Below, piece by piece: positions 38,219 through 45,688 of a DNA stretch of 64,000 bases (positions within the stretch are counted from its first letter, which is position 1; every line of letters starts with the position of its first letter). The stretch is from Gimesia sp. (lineage in GTDB: Bacteria; Planctomycetota; Planctomycetia; Planctomycetales; Planctomycetaceae). Where the stretch lies: the NCBI RefSeq assembly GCF_040219335.1, contig NZ_JAVJSQ010000004.1, positions 372,001 through 436,000 on the forward strand. The letters are read 5' to 3'. The notes below the pieces were generated by a model that was not told the origin of the DNA, searched no databases, and worked only from the letters and a program-made list of their open reading frames with translations. A program made the position numbers and the translations under genes.

Positions 38219-39415
38219 TTACAGTTCCTTTTTAAGTTCTACTATTTTCGCGACGATATCTTCCCATTCAGTAAATACATATAAACGACCTGCTTCAATA
38301 TACTTGTTTAAATGAGATCGTTCATGGTTCCACGGTTGAGAAAACAAGATGGCTATCCCATCACTTTTAGTAAGATACTTTTCAATATTTCCAAGGTAAT
38401 CGTCAATTAAAATCTCATAATCTATATCAGTATTATGCTTATTTCCTTCTCGCATATTCACATAAGCATCGAATGGAATCCCATGCTTATCCAACCATTT
38501 TTTGGTCCAATTATCGGACTCCGAACTGCGAGAAGTTACAATTACTATTTTAAAGTGACACATCAAATCTTTGACAGCTTGAACAGCCCCTGGAATAGCT
38601 TGCATCGAGAGTACATATTTTTTATGTAGCTGCTCTTCTTTTATCACCTCTGCCACATCAGTATCTGTTCCAGTAATTTTCAAATCCCACTCTTTAATAT
38701 CCTCGTAATTCAAATCGACGTTGTATTTATCCTTAATAATTGGAAGAAGATTAGTAATCTGATCTGCCAGTACGCCATCTACATCTACCGCGATGCCATT
38801 CTTGCGATGAGCATATTTCATCCTTAACACGCGATAAAGAATTGTTGTAAATATAGCCAGAATAATAAATACAACATTCAACAATTCCTTCCTCGGATAA
38901 ACAGAGTAACAATAGTCATAAGCATATGCTAAAAAACCAAAAATGAGCCAAAATGCTATGATAATTTTTATTCGACTGGCATGTCGTCCATACCTAAAGC
39001 GTCGAAGCAAGCCCGACAAAAAATAAAACAAGAATATAAGGGAAAAACAAAACAAAAGTGACTCGATATTTGCTTCCTTGTTCTCTTGAAGTTTTTCAAG
39101 CGAAAACAACAAAAAGGCGTAAGCAATAACTATCAATAGATCGACGAAAAAACGAATTTTTTCAAAGTACTTTCCACGACTAAAATCATACGGCGAAACA
39201 ATAGTTGAAAAACTATAATCAATCCAACTCCAAAGAGCAGTTCCATAAACAAGAGCAAGCCCTAGTGTCGTGAGATAGTAATCAGAAGAAAAAGGATCAA
39301 GAATACATACTTTGTATTGAACAAGAGATTTAGCAAGCAGGAGACTAAAGACTGTTTGAATGACCCAAAAGATACGTTTGGATTGTTCTTCATTGATAGC
39401 TTCAAAATTTTTCAT
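38219..39415 (-). CDS. Six-helix membrane protein with nucleotidase-type HAD domain
   Basis: 398 residues from the ATG at 39415 (GAGAAGA 8 bp upstream), preferred to a TTG at 39433. The N-terminal half has about six hydrophobic helices, such as VFSLLLAKSLVQY, FVDLLIVIAYAFLLFSLEKL, LLFCFSLIFLFYFLSGLL and VVFIILAIFTTILY. The C-terminal 190 residues match 5'(3')-deoxyribonucleotidase-like HAD phosphatases (NT5C group): motif I DVDGVLAD, motif II IVTSRSS, a lysine in WTKKWLDKHG, and motif IV ILIDDYLGN, all intact. The gene is clearly more AT-rich than its neighbours, pointing to transfer. The combination suggests a membrane-tethered nucleotide phosphatase; role unknown, defence possible. Confidence 0.8.
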   Translation of the reverse strand: MKNFEAINEEQSKRIFWVIQTVFSLLLAKSLVQYKVCILDPFSSDYYLTTLGLALVYGTALWSWIDYSFSTIVSPYDFSRGKYFEKIRFFVDLLIVIAYAFLLFSLEKLQENKEANIESLLFCFSLIFLFYFLSGLLRRFRYGRHASRIKIIIAFWLIFGFLAYAYDYCYSVYPRKELLNVVFIILAIFTTILYRVLRMKYAHRKNGIAVDVDGVLADQITNLLPIIKDKYNVDLNYEDIKEWDLKITGTDTDVAEVIKEEQLHKKYVLSMQAIPGAVQAVKDLMCHFKIVIVTSRSSESDNWTKKWLDKHGIPFDAYVNMREGNKHNTDIDYEILIDDYLGNIEKYLTKSDGIAILFSQPWNHERSHLNKYIEAGRLYVFTEWEDIVAKIVELKKEL

Positions 39416-39494
39416 TCGTATTGATCTTCTCAAGTTAAATTTTTCAGCTCGGTGACTTTATATAGAATGCTCATGATAACTCTGCAAAAGATAC

Positions 39495-40622
39495 TCAACC
39501 GTTATCCACAATCCCTCCAGTAGACTTCCCTTCCTCAACCTCAGCCTTCCCACCCTCATACTCCCCAATCACAGCCTTCAGCCGTTCTGAGTGTTTGAAG
39601 ATATCATCCACGCAATCAATCTCGACTTTGTCTTCGTTCTTGTTTGTGAACAGGCCCAGGTATTTCTGTGAGTGGTTGAACCGCAGGCGGCAGATCGGCT
39701 TGCGGTTGTTGTCGTCCAGCAGGATGCCGCAATAACTTTTCGTGTCGCGCATCGTCACTCGGGCCACGTCGACCACTTCCCGCAGGATCGCCTTAACGAC
39801 GTTGAAGCCGTCCAGTTCTTCCTGCGTGGTTTCGATGCCGTCGCGGGCTGAGGCGTCGTCGCCGTTCTCTTCGTCGTCGAACAGATCCTCACCACCGCCT
39901 TCTCCCGAGTTCGCAGACAGGGCTGTCTTCAGTCGCTCGTTGATCCGTTCGTTAATGAACTGCGAGCGCGCGTCTTTCACGATCTTCGTGAACTGCTCAA
40001 TCACCTGCTGCGTCAACCGGCCGTCATACACCTGTGAGGCGAAGAACCGTACGAACTCTTCGGACGGTGCCTTGAGTTCTTCCTCCAGAATCTTCTTAAT
40101 CGCCCCCGCGTACTTGAGCGTACTGGCCGTCGTCAGAATGTCGTCCAGCGAAAACGCCGACTTCGTGAACTTTTTGAGTTCGTTGATCTGGTGATCTTCG
40201 AAGTGCAGCATGTTGAAGACGAAGAAGGGCTTCGAATCCATTTTGTTCGGCTCGTCGATGTCCGAGTAAAACTGGTATTCGATGCCGTTGGTCAGAATCG
40301 CAAACCGGGCCGACGTCACCGAGAAATACCGGAAGAGCTGTGAAGCGTGCACCTTGTCCAGGTCGGCCCCCGACCATTTGCATTCGACCAGGATAATGAT
40401 CTGCTCATCCTTCTTGATCGCGTAATCGACTTTCTCCCCCTTTTTGATGCCCACGTCTGACGTAAACTCCGGGATCACCTCCAGCGGGTTGAACACGTCG
40501 TATCCCAACGCACTGATGAAGGGCATGACGAACGCGTTCTTCGTCGCCTCCTCGGTCTGGGTGTATTCCAGTTGTTTGGGAATCCGGGCAGCAATTTCTT
40601 TCATCCGATCGATCAGATCCAT
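39495..40622 (-). CDS. Type I restriction HsdR N-terminal-like protein (orphan)
   Basis: 375 residues starting at the ATG at 40622, which has GGAGG with a 5-nt spacer; an ATG at 40634 lacks one. The first 150 residues match the HsdR N-terminal nuclease fold (PD-(D/E)xK): TEEATKNAFVMPFISALGYD, EKVDYAIKKD, and ILVECKW (E-x-K). The rest is helical, with an acidic linker (DLFDDEENGDD), then a beta-rich end (PICRLRFNHSQKYLGLFTN). No helicase, specificity or methylase subunit is nearby. Such solitary proteins are widespread; role uncertain, perhaps DNA binding or degradation. Confidence 0.8.
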   Translation of the reverse strand: MDLIDRMKEIAARIPKQLEYTQTEEATKNAFVMPFISALGYDVFNPLEVIPEFTSDVGIKKGEKVDYAIKKDEQIIILVECKWSGADLDKVHASQLFRYFSVTSARFAILTNGIEYQFYSDIDEPNKMDSKPFFVFNMLHFEDHQINELKKFTKSAFSLDDILTTASTLKYAGAIKKILEEELKAPSEEFVRFFASQVYDGRLTQQVIEQFTKIVKDARSQFINERINERLKTALSANSGEGGGEDLFDDEENGDDASARDGIETTQEELDGFNVVKAILREVVDVARVTMRDTKSYCGILLDDNNRKPICRLRFNHSQKYLGLFTNKNEDKVEIDCVDDIFKHSERLKAVIGEYEGGKAEVEEGKSTGGIVDNG

Positions 40623-40678
40623 CAAATCCTCCATTCAGCGCACAAAAAGAACCGGGATAACCTGCCTGCAGAAAGGGG

Positions 40679-40710
40679 GGCACTCCGGCCCGAAATCGAA
40701 CCGGAGTGCC
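40679..40710. repeat. 10-bp perfect inverted repeat upstream of the HsdR-N gene
   Basis: GGCACTCCGG (40679-40688) pairs with CCGGAGTGCC (40701-40710) around a 12-nt loop. On the minus strand the loop reads TTCGATTTCGGG, which superficially mimics a tRNA T-arm. It lies 57 bp upstream of the start codon, in the leader or promoter zone. Confidence 0.65.
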
Positions 40711-40900
40711 AGAAGAGGGGTTACTCGTGCGTGCCGGGAGTGCTCGCACCTAATCACTTCCACGAACACTCCCAGGCAGGCCCGCACATCTAAACATTAT
40801 GCCAGACATGATCAACACGTCAACTATATTCAGAAAGACAGACCTGATTTTCGACTGAACAGACCACAAAACCCACGCCAAACAGAGGGCAGGGCGTCTC

Positions 40901-41284
40901 TCAGGCAGGCTGACGTTGATAATAAAACCGCCACCAGAGGGCGCTGATACAGGCGCCGACACTGTACCAGAGAATATCCAGCGGATCGCCGGTGACTCCC
41001 GGTGATGTGGAGGCGAACTGCGGGAACAGGATTTCGTACTGGATCGACCAGACCAAGAGCGGCAACAGAATCTCATACAGTTCCGGCGGCCCGTTATGCG
41101 GACGGGCTTTGCAGAAACGGGCGATCAACACCACGATCGGCACCAGCAGCGGCACGCAGAGCAGGTCATTAAAATGATTGTGCACGAACCCGCCCGTCAC
41201 CAGCGGCTTGAGCAACCAGCGGTTCACCAGAAACAGCACCAGGGCCGTCAGAAATAACGGATCACGCAAATACAGAAACCGCAT
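40901..41284 (-). CDS. Small integral membrane protein
   Basis: 127 residues with about four hydrophobic stretches (FLTALVLFLVNRWLL, LCVPLLVPIVVLIARFC, YEILLPLLVWSIQYEILFP, ILWYSVGACISALWWRFYY). The F-x-x-x-Y-L-R-D-P start and HNHFNDLLCVP with DPLDILWY are like small planctomycete and Bacteroidetes membrane proteins of VanZ-like size, but I do not recognise a family with certainty. It starts 3 bp after the stop of the upstream pseudopilin-like gene, so the two are co-translated. Confidence 0.6.
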   Translation of the reverse strand: MRFLYLRDPLFLTALVLFLVNRWLLKPLVTGGFVHNHFNDLLCVPLLVPIVVLIARFCKARPHNGPPELYEILLPLLVWSIQYEILFPQFASTSPGVTGDPLDILWYSVGACISALWWRFYYQRQPA

Positions 41285-41287
41285 CCG

Positions 41288-41938
41288 TCAGTGCCCATTC
41301 GGAATATGTAACGGCAGCAGCATCAGTCCCATGCCGGTCGCAATCACCAGCACCACCAGGGTAAACCAGACATACCGCCAAGCCGTCATCGGGTGTCCGG
41401 TGCTCGTCGTCCCCTTTAATGTCATCAGCGTGAAACAGAACACGAGAAAGGCTGCTTCCGCACCAGCAACCAGAAAACCGTCCCGCGCCACCTCGTCTTT
41501 GTCGTTCGTCAGAAAGAACTGCCGGAACGTGGGGAGCGCCCGTTCCCGGTTCCGCCTGTCAACGTAGAGATCTGCATCGAGGCCCACGCCCCCCGGCTGC
41601 CCGTCGCGACCATAAGAGAACAGCTCGTAAGTTTCTCCCTCCCGCTGATACTGAAACGGGTTCCCCCAGCTGTCCAGCAGCGGCTCGCCCGGCAGTTCCA
41701 GCATGGCATGCACGTCGGGGATCTCCGCCAGAGTATCGGGCAGCACGCCATGCTTTTCCCGATAGTCGGCAATCTGCATTCCTAAAACCCGTAGCCCATA
41801 AAAACGCGTGAAGTCCTGATTGCGACACATATTTCGCTGCCCGCGTAAATTATACCAGGCAGCCACATTCAGAATCACAAAGATCAACGCGCCGCAGAGC
41901 AGGGCAATCAGCACGTGGCGTATCAGTCGTCGAATCAT
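41288..41938 (-). CDS. Membrane protein with pseudopilin G-like C-terminal motif
   Basis: 216 residues from the ATG at 41938 (a TTG precedes it). One N-terminal helix (LIALLCGALIFVILNVAAWY), then a soluble part whose DSWGNPFQYQREG with LFSYGRDGQPGG and LDADLY matches the calcium-binding C-terminal region of type II secretion major pseudopilins. Two more hydrophobic helices follow (VAGAEAAFLVFCFTLMTL, VWFTLVVLVIATGMGLMLL). This order is unlike a pilin, so the motif may have been reused. Coupled to the small membrane gene downstream. Confidence 0.6.
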   Translation of the reverse strand: MIRRLIRHVLIALLCGALIFVILNVAAWYNLRGQRNMCRNQDFTRFYGLRVLGMQIADYREKHGVLPDTLAEIPDVHAMLELPGEPLLDSWGNPFQYQREGETYELFSYGRDGQPGGVGLDADLYVDRRNRERALPTFRQFFLTNDKDEVARDGFLVAGAEAAFLVFCFTLMTLKGTTSTGHPMTAWRYVWFTLVVLVIATGMGLMLLPLHIPNGH

Positions 41939-42071
41939 CAAATCCGCTCAGGCGAAAGAAAACAAAGTCGCAGCCACACGCCCCTACAGTATCGCCTGCT
42001 CCCGGCCTGTCAATCGGAATCTGTAGAGCCAGACAGACATATGTGCGCGGACCGGCAGGTAAGAATTACGC

Positions 42072-42536
42072 TCACTTCTCTGAAGAGTCTGAGGGAATCG
42101 GAACAGGGGCATTTCGTTGTGTGACAGTTCTGCCCGGATATTTTGTGGTGACTTGACCATCCTGCTCGAAAGTTGAACTGTAGTCAAAGCTGGTCCAGGC
42201 GACATTTCTGACAGGCAGATCTGTATTGATCTGCAGACCGTCCGGAAATATGAGCTGGACTGCAGCAGTACCCGGTGTAGACGGACGTGGAATGATGATC
42301 TGCCCGTCCTGATTGGTCGTCAGCGTTTTTCCATCCAACGCTTTTGAACTGGCAATCACGACGTCCATCTTCAAACCGGCGACCGGCTGACCATCTTCAA
42401 GAAACGTCAAAGTCAGCTTCCAGGGCCAGAGCGCCCACACCAGCAGCCCGGCCAGGATCAGCAGGCAGCCGATGCCAGTCAGATATCGTCGGCGCTGGTT
42501 TCCCATTCGCAGGGAAGTTTTTACTTCAGTTGACAT
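42072..42536 (-). CDS. Hypothetical single-pass exported protein
   Basis: 154 residues with GAGGAAG six bases before the ATG. A short basic N-terminus (NQRRRY) and one hydrophobic helix (LTGIGCLLILAGLLVWALWP) lead into a beta-rich domain (LTLTFLEDGQPVAGLKMDVV, TTNQDGQIIIPRPSTPG) that resembles carboxypeptidase-regulatory-like folds. The tail is polar. No family assigned. Located downstream of the frameshifted secreted-protein gene on the same strand, 43 bp away. Confidence 0.5.
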   Translation of the reverse strand: MSTEVKTSLRMGNQRRRYLTGIGCLLILAGLLVWALWPWKLTLTFLEDGQPVAGLKMDVVIASSKALDGKTLTTNQDGQIIIPRPSTPGTAAVQLIFPDGLQINTDLPVRNVAWTSFDYSSTFEQDGQVTTKYPGRTVTQRNAPVPIPSDSSEK

Positions 42537-42579
42537 AACTGCTTCCTCACCGCATTGGACGTCCGGCGATCAGTGTGGT

Positions 42580-43526
42580 CTACCGTGGTAGACTCCCCGC
42601 AACCAGGACCATTTTCTGATCGTACCAGTTGATCGCCTTTCCGCCTGCAACCAGCTCGGGATGACTACTTCGGAACAAAAGCTGTCGCTTTCCATTGTAG
42701 ATATAGTAATACCAGTAAAACGTCGTCCAGTAATCGGGCTGGTACCGCGGGGAATTAACACGATTGTTGTTGTACAGCACGAACTCCTTATTCTCACTCG
42801 TCCGATAGACGGCCTGTCGTTGCACGCGGGTAAACTGCAGCTGCCAGTACTTTCGATTGACCGGCTTTCCTTTCCCGGTCAATATGTTGTCCTTCCTCTC
42901 CATGAAGGTGATCTTACCGAATTGCGGGTCAACGAACTGCAGGTCAACACCTCGTCCATCAAACTTGTAAGTCGCGATCACCCGATCCCCGTCCATGACG
43001 AGATTGTTTGGCGTGAAGTCGCAGGTCAGCCTGATAAAATTGTTGGTTCCGGGCAGTACCGCCACGAACTCCCATAAGTCGACAATCGAGTCCTTTAGAG
43101 CCCTCGTCGGTCGGGTCCCCAGCATTGTCTCCCCAGCATTGTCTCCCCAGCATTTGGAGGCATTGCAACGGGAGTGGCTGTTTTGGTCTTCAGCGAGACT
43201 CCATTCATCAGAACTCGTGCATGCAGATTCCAGCCGCCAACCCAGTTCCCTTTGTAATACGCGCCGCCCACTTGCCGCTCCGCTTTGCCTTCTCGGCCGA
43301 AGTCGACAGTCTCTCCTTGCAAAGTCCAGGGAAGCCCCTTACTGGTTTTGCCATCCGACATCAGAGTGAGCCTGCCATCGCCATCCAATGGATTGCGATA
43401 GGTGGTAACCACTTCCCACACCGAAACAGGCTCAGCCGCCTGCGCCGAAACCACAGCCAGGCAGATCAGAACCCCTGCTATGAAAGCCCGGTGAGTCCAA
43501 CGAAAAACCGTTCCTGCCCCGTACAT
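42580..43526 (-). pseudogene. Secreted unknown protein broken by a 14-bp tandem duplication
   Basis: Two overlapping frames on the minus strand form one gene if a single 14-bp unit is removed at 43117-43154. The ATG at 43526 begins a signal peptide (AFIAGVLICLAVVSAQA, cleavage before AEP). The first frame runs to a premature TAA after GETMLGRQCWG. With one unit deleted it reads GETMLGTRPTRALKDS and continues to 42580, a continuous protein of about 310 residues. The beta-rich content (GRLTLMSDGKTSKGLPW, CDFTPNNLVMDGDRVIATY) suggests a DUF1080-like or lipocalin-like fold but I cannot assign one. Whether the duplication is fixed, variable or an assembly error is unknown. Confidence 0.7.
43117..43154. 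repeat. 14-bp tandem repeat (2.7 units)
   Basis: CCCCAGCATTGTCT occurs at 43117-43130 and 43131-43144, then a partial CCCCAGCATT at 43145-43154. The period is not a multiple of three, so unit number sets the reading frame of the surrounding gene. Confidence 0.9.
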
Positions 43527-43646
43527 CTTCTTACCCCGTCTCAAACTGATTCGCGTATTGTGTGTTGTGTCCAAACAGAACGTTGTGAACAGACCACTAT
43601 ATCAGCCCGACGAGGCAAACGCAACGCGCGTACAGTACACCGACAA

Positions 43647-44054
43647 TTATTCCTCAGGCTTCGGTCGGGATGTTCCTTTGGCGTCGACGCGATCGGAGAA
43701 ATCCGGTTTCGAACTGAGCTGGACCGGCAGATTGTTTTCCACAACCAGTTCGATGACCCGCATCGCATTCTCGTGTGGTTCGGCAGCCGGAGCGTCCCGA
43801 CCGTAGTAGACGACTCCCTGCTGCTTCTGCAGCTCGGCGAATCGGGTGCGGACCGCTTCCAGTCCCGCGGGCTCCCCATCCATTTCGATGGTACCATCCT
43901 CGAAGACCCAGATCTTGACAACCGGTCCTTCCGGCATAGCGGGCGCGGTCTGTTGGGGCGGACTCGCGGTTTCCTCTGTGGGCGCTGCTTCCTGCTGACA
44001 GCCGGCCAGCCCCATTCCCAGGCTGCTCACCAGCAGCAGTATGACTGATCTCAT
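43647..44054 (-). CDS. Lipoprotein with ExbD/TolR-like periplasmic domain
   Basis: 135 residues. The N-terminus is a lipoprotein signal with lipobox G-L-A-G-C (cysteine 19), then a proline/threonine-rich linker. The remainder (VVKIWVFEDGTIEMDGEPAG, VRTRFAELQKQQG, AMRVIELVVENNLPVQLSSK) follows the beta-alpha-beta pattern of the ExbD/TolR periplasmic domain, but the usual transmembrane helix is replaced by a lipid anchor. No ExbB or TonB gene is adjacent. Function unknown. Confidence 0.6.
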   Translation of the reverse strand: MRSVILLLVSSLGMGLAGCQQEAAPTEETASPPQQTAPAMPEGPVVKIWVFEDGTIEMDGEPAGLEAVRTRFAELQKQQGVVYYGRDAPAAEPHENAMRVIELVVENNLPVQLSSKPDFSDRVDAKGTSRPKPEE

Positions 44055-44146
44055 TGTTTCTCACTTTCTGATTCGAAATTCAGGCCCGCGTTCATTTCAC
44101 TATCGTGCCTGGCCGCGCCGCTGTCCAGTCACCCGACGGCCACGTC

Positions 44147-44839
44147 TCAGTCGAGCCCATGCTGCCGGGCCAGCAACTCATCCCGGGCCGTGTATTCGTC
44201 CTGTAGCGATTCCAGAAAACTCGCTGGCGAGGAGAGGATCGTTTCACTCTGACCGGACTCCAAGATCGACACATACAGAGCCGCGGAGTACGCCTGGCAG
44301 TTGATCGACTTCTTCGGGTTGAACTCGATATCAGTAAAACCCCGGTAGCCGACCAGCGTCTCCCGAAGTCCGGACTGCTGCTCCAGGGCACTCAGGTAGA
44401 GCCAGTCATAGAAGTAAGTGCGGGGCTTCAAGGGCCAGGCAGCCCCCTGAAACTCGAACCGGAGCAGGCGTCCCGAACTCTGCAACCGCTCGTCTTGCTT
44501 GGCCTCCCGCGAGGTTCCATTGAGCAGGTCGAGAAACGGGCCGCCCCGCTCAAAGACTTTGCTCCCCTGGAAGGCGGTCTCCACGGAGCAGGACCTGCTC
44601 CCGTCCGCGTCGGCCAACGAAAGGTGAAAGGCACTCAACGACACTCCCAGTTCCTCGGGGGACTTGCTGGAGATCTCCAGCACCGGTTCGATACCTGCCT
44701 CCTCGGCGGCGGCATGCAGGGAGTGAATCGAGCGCTGCTTCTGTGCCGTCGAGAAGCCGGGGAACCATTCGAAGTCGAGCGAACGTACCACGACTCCCGG
44801 ACGGTCATCGCGGGGAACATAGACGGGGCGGACAGCCAT
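44147..44839 (-). CDS. NADAR-like protein resembling DarT1-associated antitoxins
   Basis: 230 residues that match, from memory, the NADAR family proteins found beside DarT1 toxins: FEWFPGFSTAQKQRSIHSLH, LEISSKSPEELGVSLSAFHL, ETAFQGSKVFERGGPFLDLL, SREAKQDERLQSSGRLLRF, and FTDIEFNPKKSINCQA. In characterised pairs DarT1 ADP-ribosylates DNA guanine and NADAR removes the mark. No DarT-like gene is visible within several kb on either strand, so this is a solitary copy. Call depends on recognition of conserved blocks; a profile search would settle it. Confidence 0.7.
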   Translation of the reverse strand: MAVRPVYVPRDDRPGVVVRSLDFEWFPGFSTAQKQRSIHSLHAAAEEAGIEPVLEISSKSPEELGVSLSAFHLSLADADGSRSCSVETAFQGSKVFERGGPFLDLLNGTSREAKQDERLQSSGRLLRFEFQGAAWPLKPRTYFYDWLYLSALEQQSGLRETLVGYRGFTDIEFNPKKSINCQAYSAALYVSILESGQSETILSSPASFLESLQDEYTARDELLARQHGLD

Positions 44840-45292
44840 TCAACGTGTCTCCATTCAAGTAGAGCAGGGGGCGACTTCAGAGAAGCCATCATAGACCACA
44901 GTCCCCGACACTGCCACAAACAGTCTGTTTTTCAGGCACTTTTCGTATGTGTCCGCAACAAACGGGTGCCACCGTCGGCTCGTCCGACAGTGACTGGCAA
45001 CAGACCACAGCCGGCAGGTGCGCTCACCTCAAGAACCGTAAAGTGCGTGCGAAAGAACTCACCTCAGACGACGCGCAAGAGCGCTGCGACAACCAGTTGG
45101 CGCGGTCTTCAGAAGCGCCTCGCGACACCTTCCACGACGCGCGCGAACCATCGCCGAAAATTATTTCCTCAGAAAATTTCAAAATTGTGAACTCTGATAT
45201 TTCAAATTTCCAAAAGATTGGTAACTTACGCGTCGATATGAATATCTTAGTTCATATCTGTTTCTTTAACTCCTTTTTCTGGAGATACCGAG
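44840..45292. other. Intergenic region with REP-like hairpin
   Basis: 453 bp between divergent genes with no supported gene. It holds the hairpin at 44970-44992 and an AT-rich stretch from about 45170 that probably carries the promoter for the small basic protein gene. Confidence 0.5.
44970..44992. repeat. REP-like hairpin related to that at 36.3 kb
   Basis: CAC-c-GTCGG-ctcgt-CCGAC-a-GTG, preceded by GGGTGC. The same GGGTGCCAC...GGCTCG...GT frame is found at 36297-36330, with compensatory stem changes (GTCGG/CCGAC versus GTTGG/CCAAC), suggesting a conserved structure. Confidence 0.6.
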
Positions 45293-45400
45293 ATGGCCAA
45301 ATCTACTTCTAAGATTGGGCAAACTGCCAAAAAGCAAACTGGCAAAACCACAGCTGCTGCTCCTAAAACTGCCAAAGGCAAAACCAGCAAGAAGAAGTAA
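45293..45400 (+). CDS. 35-residue lysine-rich basic protein
   Basis: The ORF starts at an ATG with GGAG 8 bp upstream and ends in TAA, followed 30 bp later by a strong terminator. It has 11 lysines out of 35 and no acidic residues, rich in Ala, Thr and Ser, with PKTAKGKTSKKK at the end, like the tail of histone H1 or bacterial H1-like proteins. The good ribosome site and its own terminator argue that it is a real gene. Likely binds nucleic acid; unproven. Confidence 0.65.
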   Translation: MAKSTSKIGQTAKKQTGKTTAAAPKTAKGKTSKKK

Positions 45401-45430
45401 TCTTCTCGCCTGATTCTGGCAGAATGACAG

Positions 45431-45480
45431 CCCCCTGTTCGAAGAGTTCCTGGAACTCGAAAAACAGGGGGATTTATTTT
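45431..45480 (+). terminator. Strong intrinsic terminator after the lysine-rich gene
   Basis: CCCCCTGTT (45431-45439) pairs with AACAGGGGG (45463-45471); an inner GAGTTCC/GGAACTC stem extends the hairpin. ATTTATTTTTT follows as the U-tract. Confidence 0.9.
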
Positions 45481-45688
45481 TTGGTAGACAGAGAAGTTTC
45501 AAGCACTACGCTTTCAACCGTCCCCATCCTGAAACCCAACCCAGGTCTCTCCGGGACAACGTCAGGGCTGCCAGCCCTCCCACCACCGTGCTCCCCGGGA
45601 AACGAATTTTTCCCAATACTCGCGGGCCTCTGTTGAGTATACTGAGGGAAACAGGCATTTCCCCCGACCGGTAACAGGAGCTCAGACG

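Noticed and set aside
40657-40749. Possible tRNA on the minus strand, suggested by a TTCGATT loop
   Set aside because: The T-stem would need a G-T pair at the strictly conserved 53-61 position and no D or anticodon arm or 7-bp acceptor could be built; it is a simple inverted repeat.
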